From assembly GCA_023428295.1 (NCBI GenBank), contig JAEYYV010000244.1, positions 1 to 39,742 on the forward strand: DNA of 39,742 nt, in the 5' to 3' direction. Below, piece by piece: positions 26,071 to 35,745 of this stretch (the stretch's first letter is position 1; each line of letters begins with the position of its first letter). Origin of the DNA: Pseudomonadota bacterium (GTDB lineage: Bacteria > Myxococcota_A > Polyangia > Haliangiales > Haliangiaceae). A model generated the notes under the pieces. The model ran no database searches. It was not told the DNA's origin and saw nothing but the letters and a program-made list of their open reading frames with translations. The position numbers were made by a program, and so were the translations under genes.

Positions 26071-26583
26071 CTAGTACGTGATCGCCGGCCACGCGATCAG
26101 CGTGGGGCGCATCGTGCGCTGCTCGCCGTTTCGCTCGATCACGAGCGTGGGGCGCGCGCCGGGGTGCGATCCGTAAATCTTCTCCTGGAGCTCGCTCGCG
26201 GAGTCGATCGGGTCGCCGTTGATCGACAGCACCCTGTCGCCGGGCTGCAGCTGGATCGCTTCAGCTGGGGTCGCCGCCAGCACGCTATCGATCTCGGCGA
26301 CGCCGTCATGGAAGACGTAGCGAATGCCGAGGAAGCCGTGGTCGGGACGGACATCTACGGTGGTCGTGACTTCGGCCTGGTAGGGACAGCCTCGTGTCGA
26401 CATCGAGTCGGCGACCTGCATCGCCATCAGCGTTGTCGCGAGCGCCAATCCCGAGGCCACACCCGCCATCGTGCAGACGACGGCTACCGTCCCCAACCCC
26501 CGGCTGCGTTCATTCGGAAGCAGCGCCTCTCTGCGAAGAACAGGGGCGGTCGTTTCAGGGACAGTCGGAAGCTCATCAGACAT
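26071..26583 (-). CDS. Single-helix PDZ-domain membrane protein
   Basis: 170 aa. A cytosolic N-terminus is followed by one membrane helix (about 31-57). A PDZ domain lies at about 83-155: GFLGIRY is the carboxylate-binding loop and LQPGDRVLSINGDPIDS the second conserved block. Protease domains usually linked to PDZ (S1C, S41, M50) are absent. It may therefore be an adaptor that binds protein C-termini in the periplasm. It has two Cys (37 and 66); the second follows the helix. It is divergent from tamB, and the shared 157-bp gap holds a GTCAT-GTGA-ATGAC inverted repeat. Confidence 0.82.
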   Translation of the reverse strand: MSDELPTVPETTAPVLRREALLPNERSRGLGTVAVVCTMAGVASGLALATTLMAMQVADSMSTRGCPYQAEVTTTVDVRPDHGFLGIRYVFHDGVAEIDSVLAATPAEAIQLQPGDRVLSINGDPIDSASELQEKIYGSHPGARPTLVIERNGEQRTMRPTLIAWPAITY

Positions 26584-26668
26584 CTACGTTGCCTCGCTTT
26601 CGGTCCTACTCCCCACTCTACGCGCCGACCCTCGAGAGCGCCACGCAGAAATGACTTCCTTTTCAAGC

Positions 26669-26690
26669 AACGTGACGTCATGTGAATGAC
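26669..26690. promoter_or_regulatory. Palindromic motif in the gap between the PDZ gene and tamB
   Basis: GTCATGTGAATGAC (26677-26690) is an inverted repeat with a 4-nt centre, overlapping a palindromic TGACGTCA (26673-26680). It could bind a regulator of either divergent gene. Confidence 0.35.
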
Positions 26691-26740
26691 CTCACGCACC
26701 AATCGTCGACGACGACAGCGATGGTACGTTCGGTGCTCGG

Positions 26741-29700
26741 GTGAGCGGCACCCCTCGTCGGCGTCTGCGCCGTTGGCTCTTGGTCATCGGTTTACTCGTG
26801 GTGCTCTTGCTGGGTACCGCGTACGCGGTACTGCGCGTGAAGTTCGAGGGGGAAGATCTCGGCGACAACATCGCGTCGATCCTCAACAAGCGCATGCGCG
26901 GGAGCATCGCGATCGGGTCGATCGAGTGGGAGCCCCGAGCGCTCAAGAAGCTCGTCACCGGCGGCTGGGTCCCCGTGACCGTCCGCGAAATCAAGGTGTG
27001 GGACGACTGCGCACTCAGCGCGGTGACGACGGTCGACGTCGACGATCTCCGAACCAGCAACCCCAAAGAAGACTGTACGCCCGATGACCGGCCGGACCCG
27101 GACCCGAAGAGTGTCCGCAAGCCGCGCAAGCAGCTCCTGCGAGCTCCTCTGATCACGGCGGAGCTCGACATCCACGCGCTGCTGTTCGGCAACCACGACT
27201 TCGTGTTCCGGCACGTGACGATTCATCCGGGTGCGGAGGCGCTGATCGAGGAGACGCGCGAGCCGTATCCGCTGCACGCGTACGACCGCGTGATCGTCAG
27301 CATCGTGACCGCGTTCTATCCGCGACTCACGGCGGGCTTTCGCGCGGGCATCACGGCGGAGGCGCCGCCGCCGATCTTCGACATTCGCGACATTCACATT
27401 CGCGATCTGAACCTGACGGTCCACATGAAGCCGTACTCGGTGAAGGGCGACGACCAGATGGGCTACGCGTTTGCCGCGCGCCTCGAGGGTGTGAACGTCG
27501 ACGCGGATGGCGCCGGTGCGGCCGAGGGACGCGGCCTGCAGAGCTACCTGTACATGGATCCCACCGATCCGCTGATCGCGAAGTTCTACGTGCGCCTCGC
27601 GGTCGGTGCGCGGAAGGGCGCGATCCGCCTCCTCGACGAAGGACCGCGCGCCGCGTTCCGCATGCCGTTCGCGGGACCGGCGATGACGCCCGAGGTGTAT
27701 CCACCGCCGGGCCGCGACGCGGGCTATGCCCTCGATCTCGTCGACGTGAAGCTGAACCGCTTGGCGCAGGTGCCCACCGAGTGGCCCAAGCGAGACTTCG
27801 TGGCGAACACGCTCGAGCTCGATCTCGAAGCGACCGCGCTGCCCTGCCCCACGCCGGATCGAGCCACGCCGAGCGCCACCGACGCAGCGCAGCTGCACCT
27901 CACCGGCGAGCTCCACAACTATTGGGATCGTCCGTACGACGGCACGTGGAACCTCAAGCTCGACGGAAAGAACCTCGGCTCGGTGGTTCGCACGTGCATC
28001 ATGCCGACCGCCGGTGGTGACAACCTGGACGGCACGATCACGCTGACCGGTCCGTTCGTCGCGTCGCCCAAGGTCGGACTCGATCTCAAGAACCTCGATG
28101 TCGACGTCTCGCTCGGCGCCAAAGAAGAGCCGCTGCGGCTGACGCTCGCCGAGGTGCACGGCGCGATCGATCTGGTCAACGAGCAAGGCTTCATCGACAA
28201 GACGAAGGCGCTGATCAAAGGCGGCAAGGAGCCCGGCGAGGTGGAGGTGTCCGCGACGTTTGGCCTGAAGCCGATGAACGCGAACGCGCAGATCGAGATC
28301 GCCAAAGCGATCGATGTCGGGCGGTTCTTGCCCGGCCGCATCGCGACCAACGTCGGCAAGTTCTTGAAGGGCCGCTTGCGCGCGCGCGGCGACGTCGCGG
28401 AGGGCTTCGCGCTCGAGGAGTTCGATCTCTCGCTCGGCACCACGCCGACCAACACGGCGATCCGGCTGCACAAGGGACGCCTGTTTACCGACGACGAGTT
28501 CGACACGATCCACATCGAGAAGGTGTTCGTGAACGCCGGCAAGTCGAACGCGATGTTCGACGGCAAGGTCGACATCCTTCACCAGGATCTCGATCTGCGC
28601 ATCGAGGGGACGTTCCCGGACCTCGACGTGTGGCTGAAGAAGTTCGAGCTCCCCGCGTTCGTGCGCAGCGCGGGCGGCGGCAGCGTGATCATCATCAAGG
28701 GGCCGATCAGCAAGCCGCGCATCAACGTCACGACGTCGCTCGCCGGCATCCCGTGCATCGACACCCTCAAGCTCGTCGACACGCAGTTCGCCGACGGCAT
28801 CCTCGACATCCGCCGCATGACCTCGCAAGGGCTCGGCGGCGAGCTGACCGGCTCGGGTCGCATTCGCGTCGACGGCACACCGTACATCGAGCGCCTCACG
28901 CTCTCGGGCCGTCGCATCGAGGCGAGCAAGCTGTGCGGCATCGGCACCACCATCAAGGGCACGCTCGAGACCGTCGAGCTCGAGCTCTCGAAGGCCAGCG
29001 TGGACAAATCGCGCGCGCCCATCGATTGGCTCGACTACGCCAAGGCGTACGCGAAGGCGCCGAAGCTCTCGATCAAGGGCGATCCGTACTCGGACGTCTC
29101 GATCTGCGTGAACCGCACCGACGACACCCAGTGCCGCCCTCGCGCGCACTACGTCGACGCCGACGATCTGCAGAAGTGCGCGGATGCCAAGAAGAGCGGC
29201 GGCGCGTGCATCGTCACCACCGCGAAGCGCGACTCCGGCGGCATCATGGACGCGACGATCGCGAAGGCCGCGGGCGCCGCGAAGGCAGCGAAGACCGGCG
29301 CGAAGCAGAACACGCTCGGCGGTGCGCTGAGCGTGGATCTGCCTCTCGCGATCGTCGATCAGTTCATCGGCAAGCGCGTGATCGGCGGAGACAGCCGCAT
29401 GACGCTCCACCTCGGCGGAACACCGAACGCGCCGGTGGCCGAGGGCCAGCTGACGCTCCTGCGCATGTGGCTCGCGAACCTGTTCATCGGTGACGCGCAG
29501 CTTCGCGTGCAGCCGATCTCCTTGCCGAGCGGAAAGCCCGGCGTGTGGATCAGCGGCAAGGCGCTAGCGGATCGCGTGCTGATCGAGGGCACGATGGGCA
29601 CGACCGCGCCGTTCCCCGTCCAGCTCTCGATCAGCGGACGACGCGTCGAGATCGATGCGGCCGTGGATCTGACCAAGCTGCTCGGCATGCCGGAGCCCGT

Positions 29701-31879
29701 GCAGGCATGGGTCAGCGGCAAGGTCACCGTGAAGACCGAGCTGTTTCCGACGACGCCCGTCGAGCCCGAAGCGTGGATCGAGCTCGACGAGGTCGTCGCG
29801 ATCGTCAACCACCGCAGCGCCGATGGACGCATCGTCCCGTTGCGCCTGAGCGTCATCGATCAGCAACCCGGCGCGCGCCCGGCCGTGTCGATCCGCGCGA
29901 CGCCCAGCTCGATCGAGCTCGCGTGCAAGAACAGCGCGGCGCCGGGCGGACGTGAGCCGTGCACCACGAAGGTCGCCACGCCCGCTGGCGTGATCACGGT
30001 CCGCGGTCACGCCGCGCCGGCCTCCGTCGCGATCGAAGCGGACGGCACGCTGGATCTCGCGCTCGTCGCGCCGCTGCTCGACACGCGCTTCGACGAGGCG
30101 TCGGGCACCGTGCACCTCGCCGCATCGGTGAGCGGCACGTTCGTGAAGCCCTCGTACGAGGCCTCGATCGATCTCGATCCGAACGGCATCTGGAAGAATG
30201 ATCCCACGTCCGCCAACCCCGTTCGCCTGCGTCCCGTGGGCGGCGAGACGATGCTCGAGGCACCGACCGGCCTCATCAAGCTCGCGAACGGATCGCTCGG
30301 CTTCACCGACGTCATCGTGCAGGTGCGCGACCAGCACCTCGACGAGAAAGGCGAGCTCCACGTGAAGGGCAGCATCCGCCTCGACGGCTTCACGCCCGCG
30401 GACTGGGGCCTCCTCATCAGCGGCAAGCTCGCCGGCAAGATGCTGCTCGTCGCGGTGCCGGGCTTCGTGTCGCAAGCAGGTGGCCTCGCCAGCATCGACG
30501 GCGACTTGATCCTCTCGGGCAAAGGCACGATGCCGCTCGTCAGCGGATCGCTATCGTTCGATGCGCCTGCCGACAATCCCAAGCTGCGTCCCATCTCCCT
30601 CATCCCGCGTGGCGTGCGTCGCGAGGTGTCGCTGACCAGTGGCACGATCGATATCGAGACGAGCGTCGCGAGCGATCAGCGCCGCACGTACTCACTCTCG
30701 ATCAACGACATTCGCGCATCGATCGACGGCGAGGGCTCGCTCTCCAACATCTCCGGTCAAATCGAGATGCGCGACGGCACGCTGACCTCGCTCGACGTCT
30801 CGCTCGACGCCGACAACATTCCGTTCCGCCTGCCCGGCTCGCTCGATCTCGTGATCAGCGCGCGCGACGTGCAGCTCGCGAAGTCGCAGTTCTCCGAGCT
30901 CGCGGTGCGCGGCAACGTCTCCATCATCGACGGCACGTACCTCCGCAACTTCGAGCTGACCGATCAGATCCGATCGATCGGCTCGTCGACCGCGCCGAGC
31001 AAGCCGTTCTGGGAGGAGTACCCGACGCTCGGCAACGCAGACTTGCGCCTCACGCTCGACGTGCGCCGCTTCGCCGTGCGCAACAACATCGCGCAGATCG
31101 AGCTCGTCGGCCCGCTGATCGAGATCACGAACACACCACGCGATCCGCACATGAGCGGCTCGATCCGCATCGAGCGCGGCGAGTTCCGTATCCCCGGCAC
31201 CCGCGCGCGCTTCACACGCACGACCGGCTCCGTCGATTTCTCCGAGAACCGCAAGGCCGGCGATCCGGAGCTCCAGGTCACGAGCGAGGCTCCCGACTTC
31301 CGCGATCAATCCGGCCAGGAGCACCTGATCACCCTCTCGATCACCGGCCCGCTCTCGAACCCGCAGTGGGATCTCAAGACATCGACGGGCTACAACAAGA
31401 GCCAGACGCTGTCGCTGCTCGTCCTCGGGCGCAATCAAGAGTCGCTGCGCCGCTCGCTCGGCGATCAGTCGCTCGGCGCCGATCCACAGAACATCGATCC
31501 GACGACAAATCCCTCGCAGGGCTTCGCCGATCAGATCGTCAAGGACCTCGCCGGCGATTGGGTGAGCGGTCTCCTCGGCGACTCGCTCGGCAAGATCACG
31601 AACATCGACGTGCTGCGCATCGAGATCGGATTTGGCTCGATCGGCCTGCGTCTCGAGAAGCGCATCCTCGAGAACCTGCGGATCATCGGCGACGCCGAGC
31701 AAACCCTGCGCGGTGCGACGTACTCCGCGCGCCTCGAGCTATCCACACCGTGGCGCTTCCGTCGCGGCGGACGCGTCAGCGCGCAGCTCGGATACCTCAA
31801 CAAGAACTTCGCCGACCCCGCCGAGCTGGATATCGTCGATGCCAGCGTCAAGCTGGTCCTGCCTCTCTTCATCCCCTGA
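26741..31879 (+). CDS. tamB: TamB-family inner-membrane protein (AsmA-like/DUF490)
   Basis: 1712 aa from GTG 26741. One N-terminal membrane helix (about 11-29) is followed by a very long region of beta-strand-rich repeats, as in the AsmA/TamB bridge-like proteins that span the periplasm. The C-terminal DUF490-type part is well marked: SGSIRIERGEFRIPGTRARFTR, SVDFSENRK, then GYNKSQTLSLLVLGRNQ and the last ARLELSTPWRFRRGGRVSAQLGYLNK. TamB-type proteins help lipid transport or outer-membrane protein assembly. It ends 3 bp before the Omp85 gene, an arrangement common for tamB with tamA or bamA. Cys-containing segments near 790-830 are not usual. E. coli TamB is 1259 aa, so this one is large. Confidence 0.92.
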   Translation: MSGTPRRRLRRWLLVIGLLVVLLLGTAYAVLRVKFEGEDLGDNIASILNKRMRGSIAIGSIEWEPRALKKLVTGGWVPVTVREIKVWDDCALSAVTTVDVDDLRTSNPKEDCTPDDRPDPDPKSVRKPRKQLLRAPLITAELDIHALLFGNHDFVFRHVTIHPGAEALIEETREPYPLHAYDRVIVSIVTAFYPRLTAGFRAGITAEAPPPIFDIRDIHIRDLNLTVHMKPYSVKGDDQMGYAFAARLEGVNVDADGAGAAEGRGLQSYLYMDPTDPLIAKFYVRLAVGARKGAIRLLDEGPRAAFRMPFAGPAMTPEVYPPPGRDAGYALDLVDVKLNRLAQVPTEWPKRDFVANTLELDLEATALPCPTPDRATPSATDAAQLHLTGELHNYWDRPYDGTWNLKLDGKNLGSVVRTCIMPTAGGDNLDGTITLTGPFVASPKVGLDLKNLDVDVSLGAKEEPLRLTLAEVHGAIDLVNEQGFIDKTKALIKGGKEPGEVEVSATFGLKPMNANAQIEIAKAIDVGRFLPGRIATNVGKFLKGRLRARGDVAEGFALEEFDLSLGTTPTNTAIRLHKGRLFTDDEFDTIHIEKVFVNAGKSNAMFDGKVDILHQDLDLRIEGTFPDLDVWLKKFELPAFVRSAGGGSVIIIKGPISKPRINVTTSLAGIPCIDTLKLVDTQFADGILDIRRMTSQGLGGELTGSGRIRVDGTPYIERLTLSGRRIEASKLCGIGTTIKGTLETVELELSKASVDKSRAPIDWLDYAKAYAKAPKLSIKGDPYSDVSICVNRTDDTQCRPRAHYVDADDLQKCADAKKSGGACIVTTAKRDSGGIMDATIAKAAGAAKAAKTGAKQNTLGGALSVDLPLAIVDQFIGKRVIGGDSRMTLHLGGTPNAPVAEGQLTLLRMWLANLFIGDAQLRVQPISLPSGKPGVWISGKALADRVLIEGTMGTTAPFPVQLSISGRRVEIDAAVDLTKLLGMPEPVQAWVSGKVTVKTELFPTTPVEPEAWIELDEVVAIVNHRSADGRIVPLRLSVIDQQPGARPAVSIRATPSSIELACKNSAAPGGREPCTTKVATPAGVITVRGHAAPASVAIEADGTLDLALVAPLLDTRFDEASGTVHLAASVSGTFVKPSYEASIDLDPNGIWKNDPTSANPVRLRPVGGETMLEAPTGLIKLANGSLGFTDVIVQVRDQHLDEKGELHVKGSIRLDGFTPADWGLLISGKLAGKMLLVAVPGFVSQAGGLASIDGDLILSGKGTMPLVSGSLSFDAPADNPKLRPISLIPRGVRREVSLTSGTIDIETSVASDQRRTYSLSINDIRASIDGEGSLSNISGQIEMRDGTLTSLDVSLDADNIPFRLPGSLDLVISARDVQLAKSQFSELAVRGNVSIIDGTYLRNFELTDQIRSIGSSTAPSKPFWEEYPTLGNADLRLTLDVRRFAVRNNIAQIELVGPLIEITNTPRDPHMSGSIRIERGEFRIPGTRARFTRTTGSVDFSENRKAGDPELQVTSEAPDFRDQSGQEHLITLSITGPLSNPQWDLKTSTGYNKSQTLSLLVLGRNQESLRRSLGDQSLGADPQNIDPTTNPSQGFADQIVKDLAGDWVSGLLGDSLGKITNIDVLRIEIGFGSIGLRLEKRILENLRIIGDAEQTLRGATYSARLELSTPWRFRRGGRVSAQLGYLNKNFADPAELDIVDASVKLVLPLFIP

Positions 31880-31882
31880 CCG

Positions 31883-34800
31883 ATGCTCCGCGTCGCACTT
31901 CTCCTGCTCCTCCTCGTCGCGCGTGCGTCGGCACAAGCGCTCATCGAGGACACGCTCACGGCGCAGAAGTTCGACCCAGCGACGTGCATCCAGGCGCCCG
32001 CCGCACCCGCCACCTCACCCACCGGTGTCGTCTCGACGCCCGTCACGTGGAATGACTTCGAGCTCGTCGGCGCGCTGTCCGAGAAACCGGCCACGGTGCG
32101 CGCGCTGTTCGAGCCCACGCTGCGCCGCCATCGCGCGCTCACCGACGACGCACGCAACGACATTCGCCGCATCGCTTCGTCGTTCGGCTATCACCTCGTC
32201 GGGCTGTCGACGCGCGAGTCCGCGCAAGGGACGCTCGCCGTGGTGCACGTCGCGCCGCTGCCGTTGGTGCGCCGCATCGACGTGAAGACCTACGTCGACT
32301 TCTGGGACACGTTCCTCGACGACGAGATCCGCCGTCGCATGCGCGTGCGCGCGGGCAGCTACTTGCCGTGGGCGCCCAAGGATCGCGCGTGCGACCTCCA
32401 CGAGGAGACGCGCCGCATCGAGGAGTTCTTGCGCGACGAGGGCTTCATCGACGCACGCGCGCGCATCGAGCAGTCCCTCGACCGCGGCGCCGACGCGGGC
32501 CTGCGGCTCAACATCGTCGTCGATCCGGGGCCTCGTTACACGACTGGACGCATCGACATCGTCGGTGGCGAGCCCGCCGAGATCAGCGAGAACGAGGTCC
32601 GCGCGCTGTTCCGCCACGACCGCTTCTGCGTTCCGTTCCTGCCGTGGTGCATCGGCGAGGCGCGGTTCCGCCGCGAGCAGCACCAGCGCGACGTGCAAGC
32701 CGTCGTCGACATGTACCGCCGGCGTGGCGGCTATCCGTCGGTACGCGTGCGCACGGACTTCGATCCGCAGACGTCCTTCGACCGCCGATCGAAGCGCGTG
32801 AACTTCACGATCACGATCGATCAGCGACGCAAGGTCGAGACGGTGTTCGAGGGCCACAGCGAGGCCATCAAGATCGAGGACCTCCGCGCCCAACTCACGT
32901 TCGATGAAGCGCAGAGCGCCGACGACGTGGAGGTCGCGGACTCCGCGCGCGCACTGACCGCGTTCCTGCAGAGCAAGGGCTACTTCGATGCACGCGTGAC
33001 CTCGACGCGCGAGCGCTTCGAGCGCTTCGACCGCGTGATCTTCCGCATCGAGCAAGGAGAGATCCGCCCGGTGCGCATCGTGGAGTTCGTCGGCAATCGC
33101 GCGCTCTCCGACGACGTCCTGCGCGGCGCGATCGGCACGAGCGCCGTGAAGCTCTCGACGAGCCTCCTCGGCCGCACGCAGTTCGCCACGTCGGCGCGCT
33201 TGTCCGCAGATGTCGACGCGCTCGTGGATCTGTACCGCCGGCAGGGCTATCGCGAGGCGCGCGTCACCGTGGCCGCTGCGACCGAGCCCGTAGCACTCGG
33301 AGACGCGGCGATGACCGCGGCGCTCGCGCTCGCCGATCGAGGCAGCGGGCTCTACGTTCGCTTCGCGATCCAAGAGGGCCTCCCCACCCTCCTCACGCAA
33401 GTCGCGATCACCATCGGCAAGGACGGCGACGAGCTCGTCACCGACGATCAGAAGAAGCTCTGCGCGAGCGCACTCGCCGATCTCGCGCGGTTCTACAACG
33501 AGCCCCAGCTCGCGAAGTCCGCGGCGCCCACGCGCTGCATCGCACTCGCCGCGAACCTCAAGTACCGCGAGGCCGAAGCCTACGAGACGAGAGAGCAGCT
33601 AAAGGATCGGATGTTCAGCGACGGACGCCCGCGCGCGAAGGTCGCGTTCGAGGTGAAGGAGGCCGGCCCGCGCCGGATGACTGCGCACTACACGCTGAAC
33701 GACGTGCAGCAGCTGCGCGTGGGCAAGGTCGTGCTCCGCGGCAACTTCCACACGCGAGATCGCGTGATCCAGGACGAGCTCGATCTGAAGCAAGGCGACC
33801 TGCTCACCAAGGACCGACTCGCCGAGGCCGCCCGCCGCCTGCGCAACATGAGCCTGTTCGACGCCGTGAACATCGCGATGCCGGATCTCGACGGCACCGG
33901 CGAGGGCGAGGTCAACGCGGTCGTCGAGGTCACCGAGCGCTACGACCGTCGCTTCGGGCTCGATCTCGAGGGCGGCTACTCGAGCTACAGCGGCGCGTTC
34001 CTGAAGCTCGTTCCCACGGTGAAGAACATCGGCGGCGTGGGCATCACGTTCGACGTGCCCGGCACGATCGGTGTCGACGTCGTCGACGCCTTCGGCGGCG
34101 AGTTCACGCTGAAGCAGCTCTCGATCGAGCCCACGTTCCGCGTGCCGCCGTACCTCTCGCATCGCTACTTGTTCGGCATCCCCGAGGTCGCCACCGAGCT
34201 CTCCGGCTTCCACCGCCAGCAGGACACCGAGCGCTTCGGCGAGATCAAGACCACGGGCGCGACGCTCTCGTTCGCGCGACAGTTCCTCCGCCCACGCACC
34301 GACGACGTCACGGGACGCGCGATCACCGTCGGTGTTCACTATGACTTCCGCCTCCGCGAGCGCCCCGTCGACGTGCTTCGCCCCGCCGGCGCCGACGACG
34401 ATCAGACGCAGGTCCCGATCTCCACGCGCCTCTCCTCCGTGGGTGTCTCGTTCGAGTACGAGAATCGCACCGACCGCAACGGCACGCTGTCCCCGCTCGC
34501 CCCCGAGCGCGGGCACCGCATCGAGCTGCAGGGCGCCTTCTACGAGCCGTGGCTCCTCGGGCAAGACAAGTTCGTCAAGGTCTCCGTCGCCGCCTCCAAG
34601 TACCACTTGATCGGCGAGAGTCTCCTCCTCCGCGCGGACGCCCGCTACGATCAGGGCTTCCCGCTCGGTGGCGCCGTGCTCCTTCCCGAGGTGGAGCGCT
34701 ACTTCGCTGGCGGCGACTCGACCGTGCGCGGCTACGAGGACGAGCGGCTCGCCACGGAGGTCATCCAGGTCGCCGTGCCCCCGTTCGACAACATCTCGCA

Positions 34801-35095
34801 GATCCGCGTGCTTCCGTCCGGCGGCAACATCCGCGTCCTCGGCAGCCTCGACGCGCAACTGCGGATCTACAAGGTCCTCGCGACCGCGGTGTTCGTCGAT
34901 GCGGGCATGATCTCCAACACGTGGTCCTCGGTAGATCGCTCCGATATCCACCCCTCCGTCGGCATCGCCGTGGCCCGCATCGTCACGCCCTTTGGCATCG
35001 GCGCCCTCGAGCGCGCCATCCCGCTGAACCCGAACCTCGGGGATAACCCTCGCGGGCGCTGGCATTTCTCGTTTGCCGCCCGTGCACAGTTCTAA
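31883..35095 (+). CDS. Omp85 (BamA/TamA) outer-membrane assembly protein
   Basis: 1070 aa; E. coli BamA is 810 and TamA 577. A signal peptide ends ARASA|Q near residue 18. About seven POTRA-like units precede a C-terminal barrel (about 690-1070); the best marked lie near 129-213, 315-392, 394-490 and 615-690, each with a strand-helix-helix-strand pattern and a (Y/F)R..GY or F(L/Q)...GY block. The barrel has the conserved VRGY (about residue 947) and ends in Phe, as expected of the family. It sits 3 bp after tamB. It could be a TamA-like partner or the main BamA; the number of POTRA units fits neither model neatly. Confidence 0.93.
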   Translation: MLRVALLLLLLVARASAQALIEDTLTAQKFDPATCIQAPAAPATSPTGVVSTPVTWNDFELVGALSEKPATVRALFEPTLRRHRALTDDARNDIRRIASSFGYHLVGLSTRESAQGTLAVVHVAPLPLVRRIDVKTYVDFWDTFLDDEIRRRMRVRAGSYLPWAPKDRACDLHEETRRIEEFLRDEGFIDARARIEQSLDRGADAGLRLNIVVDPGPRYTTGRIDIVGGEPAEISENEVRALFRHDRFCVPFLPWCIGEARFRREQHQRDVQAVVDMYRRRGGYPSVRVRTDFDPQTSFDRRSKRVNFTITIDQRRKVETVFEGHSEAIKIEDLRAQLTFDEAQSADDVEVADSARALTAFLQSKGYFDARVTSTRERFERFDRVIFRIEQGEIRPVRIVEFVGNRALSDDVLRGAIGTSAVKLSTSLLGRTQFATSARLSADVDALVDLYRRQGYREARVTVAAATEPVALGDAAMTAALALADRGSGLYVRFAIQEGLPTLLTQVAITIGKDGDELVTDDQKKLCASALADLARFYNEPQLAKSAAPTRCIALAANLKYREAEAYETREQLKDRMFSDGRPRAKVAFEVKEAGPRRMTAHYTLNDVQQLRVGKVVLRGNFHTRDRVIQDELDLKQGDLLTKDRLAEAARRLRNMSLFDAVNIAMPDLDGTGEGEVNAVVEVTERYDRRFGLDLEGGYSSYSGAFLKLVPTVKNIGGVGITFDVPGTIGVDVVDAFGGEFTLKQLSIEPTFRVPPYLSHRYLFGIPEVATELSGFHRQQDTERFGEIKTTGATLSFARQFLRPRTDDVTGRAITVGVHYDFRLRERPVDVLRPAGADDDQTQVPISTRLSSVGVSFEYENRTDRNGTLSPLAPERGHRIELQGAFYEPWLLGQDKFVKVSVAASKYHLIGESLLLRADARYDQGFPLGGAVLLPEVERYFAGGDSTVRGYEDERLATEVIQVAVPPFDNISQIRVLPSGGNIRVLGSLDAQLRIYKVLATAVFVDAGMISNTWSSVDRSDIHPSVGIAVARIVTPFGIGALERAIPLNPNLGDNPRGRWHFSFAARAQF

Positions 35096-35106
35096 AGAGG
35101 CTGTGA

Positions 35107-35112
35107 TATACG
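35107..35112 (+). promoter_or_regulatory. -10 hexamer for the 45-aa basic protein, likely leaderless
   Basis: TATACG lies 6 nt (CGCGCC) before the ATG at 35119. A TG two bases before the hexamer context (TGTGATATACG) gives an extended -10 appearance. Confidence 0.35.
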
Positions 35113-35118
35113 CGCGCC

Positions 35119-35256
35119 ATGGGTCGCAACGACAACCGCCGTACGAAGAAGATGCGCCGCAAGCGCAGCCAGCAGAAGCTCAAGGCGCGCATCAAGCGCA
35201 AGATCGAGGCGGGTAAGGCCGCGAAGAAGCCTGCCGCTCCGTCGAAGAAGAAGTGA
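35119..35256 (+). CDS. 45-aa Lys/Arg-rich small protein
   Basis: 45 aa, well below common gene-calling limits. It starts MGRNDNRRTKKMRRKRSQQ and ends APSKKK; about half the residues are Lys or Arg. The helix-friendly pattern without hydrophobic core suggests a nucleic-acid or ribosome-associated protein. It is not the known small ribosomal protein bTHX. It stands between the Omp85 gene and the thioesterase, each with its own start signal. Codon use matches the neighbouring genes, with G/C at most third positions. Confidence 0.7.
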   Translation: MGRNDNRRTKKMRRKRSQQKLKARIKRKIEAGKAAKKPAAPSKKK

Positions 35257-35263
35257 GCTCGTG

Positions 35264-35269
35264 TAATCT
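35264..35269 (+). promoter_or_regulatory. -10 hexamer for the thioesterase gene, likely leaderless
   Basis: TAATCT lies 6 nt (CCGGGC) before the ATG at 35276, in the 19-bp gap after the 45-aa gene. Confidence 0.45.
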
Positions 35270-35275
35270 CCGGGC

Positions 35276-35740
35276 ATGACGCCGGAGCAAACACGCTGCG
35301 TGATGACGCAGATCGTGATGCCGATGCACACCAACGGCGTCGCGGGCGTCATGTTCGGCGGCATCATGATGCAATGGATCGACGTCTGCGCAGGCGTCGC
35401 TGCCATGCGCCATGCTTCCGGCGCGGTCCTCACCGCGTCGATCGATCGCCTCGACTTCCTCTCGCCCGTTCACGTCGGCGAGGTCGTCTTGCTGCAAGCG
35501 CAGGTCAACTACGTGTCGCGCACGTCGATGGAAGTCGGCTGCCGCGTCGACACCGAGGACATGAAGACCGGCACGCGCCGCTACGTCACCAAGGCGTACC
35601 TGACGTTCGTGGCCGTCGGTGAAGGTGGCCGCCCTCGCCCATTGCCTCCCTTGGAGCTAGAAACCGAGGACGACCGTCGTCGCCACGCCGAAGCCGAGAC
35701 CCGGCGACGCGAGCGATTGAAAGCGGCCGGGAGGAAGTAG
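35276..35740 (+). CDS. Acyl-CoA thioesterase, hotdog fold
   Basis: 154 aa. The hotdog block NGVAGVMFGGIMMQWIDVCAG matches the YciA/BACH family, with N20, the GG pair at 28-29 and D36 at catalytic or ligand positions. VLTASIDRLDFLSPVHVGEVV is the next conserved strand-helix block. A basic tail of about 40 residues (ETEDDRRRHAEAETRRRE) may be an extra helix. It hydrolyses acyl-CoA esters; chain length cannot be told from sequence. The next gene (ygfZ) starts 5 bp after its stop, so the two are probably cotranscribed. Confidence 0.85.
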   Translation: MTPEQTRCVMTQIVMPMHTNGVAGVMFGGIMMQWIDVCAGVAAMRHASGAVLTASIDRLDFLSPVHVGEVVLLQAQVNYVSRTSMEVGCRVDTEDMKTGTRRYVTKAYLTFVAVGEGGRPRPLPPLELETEDDRRRHAEAETRRRERLKAAGRK

Positions 35741-35745
35741 TCCAC

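Noticed and set aside
26792..29410. 872-codon minus-strand open frame opposite tamB
   Set aside because: Antisense mirror of tamB with biased Arg/Asp/Val composition and no recognisable domain.
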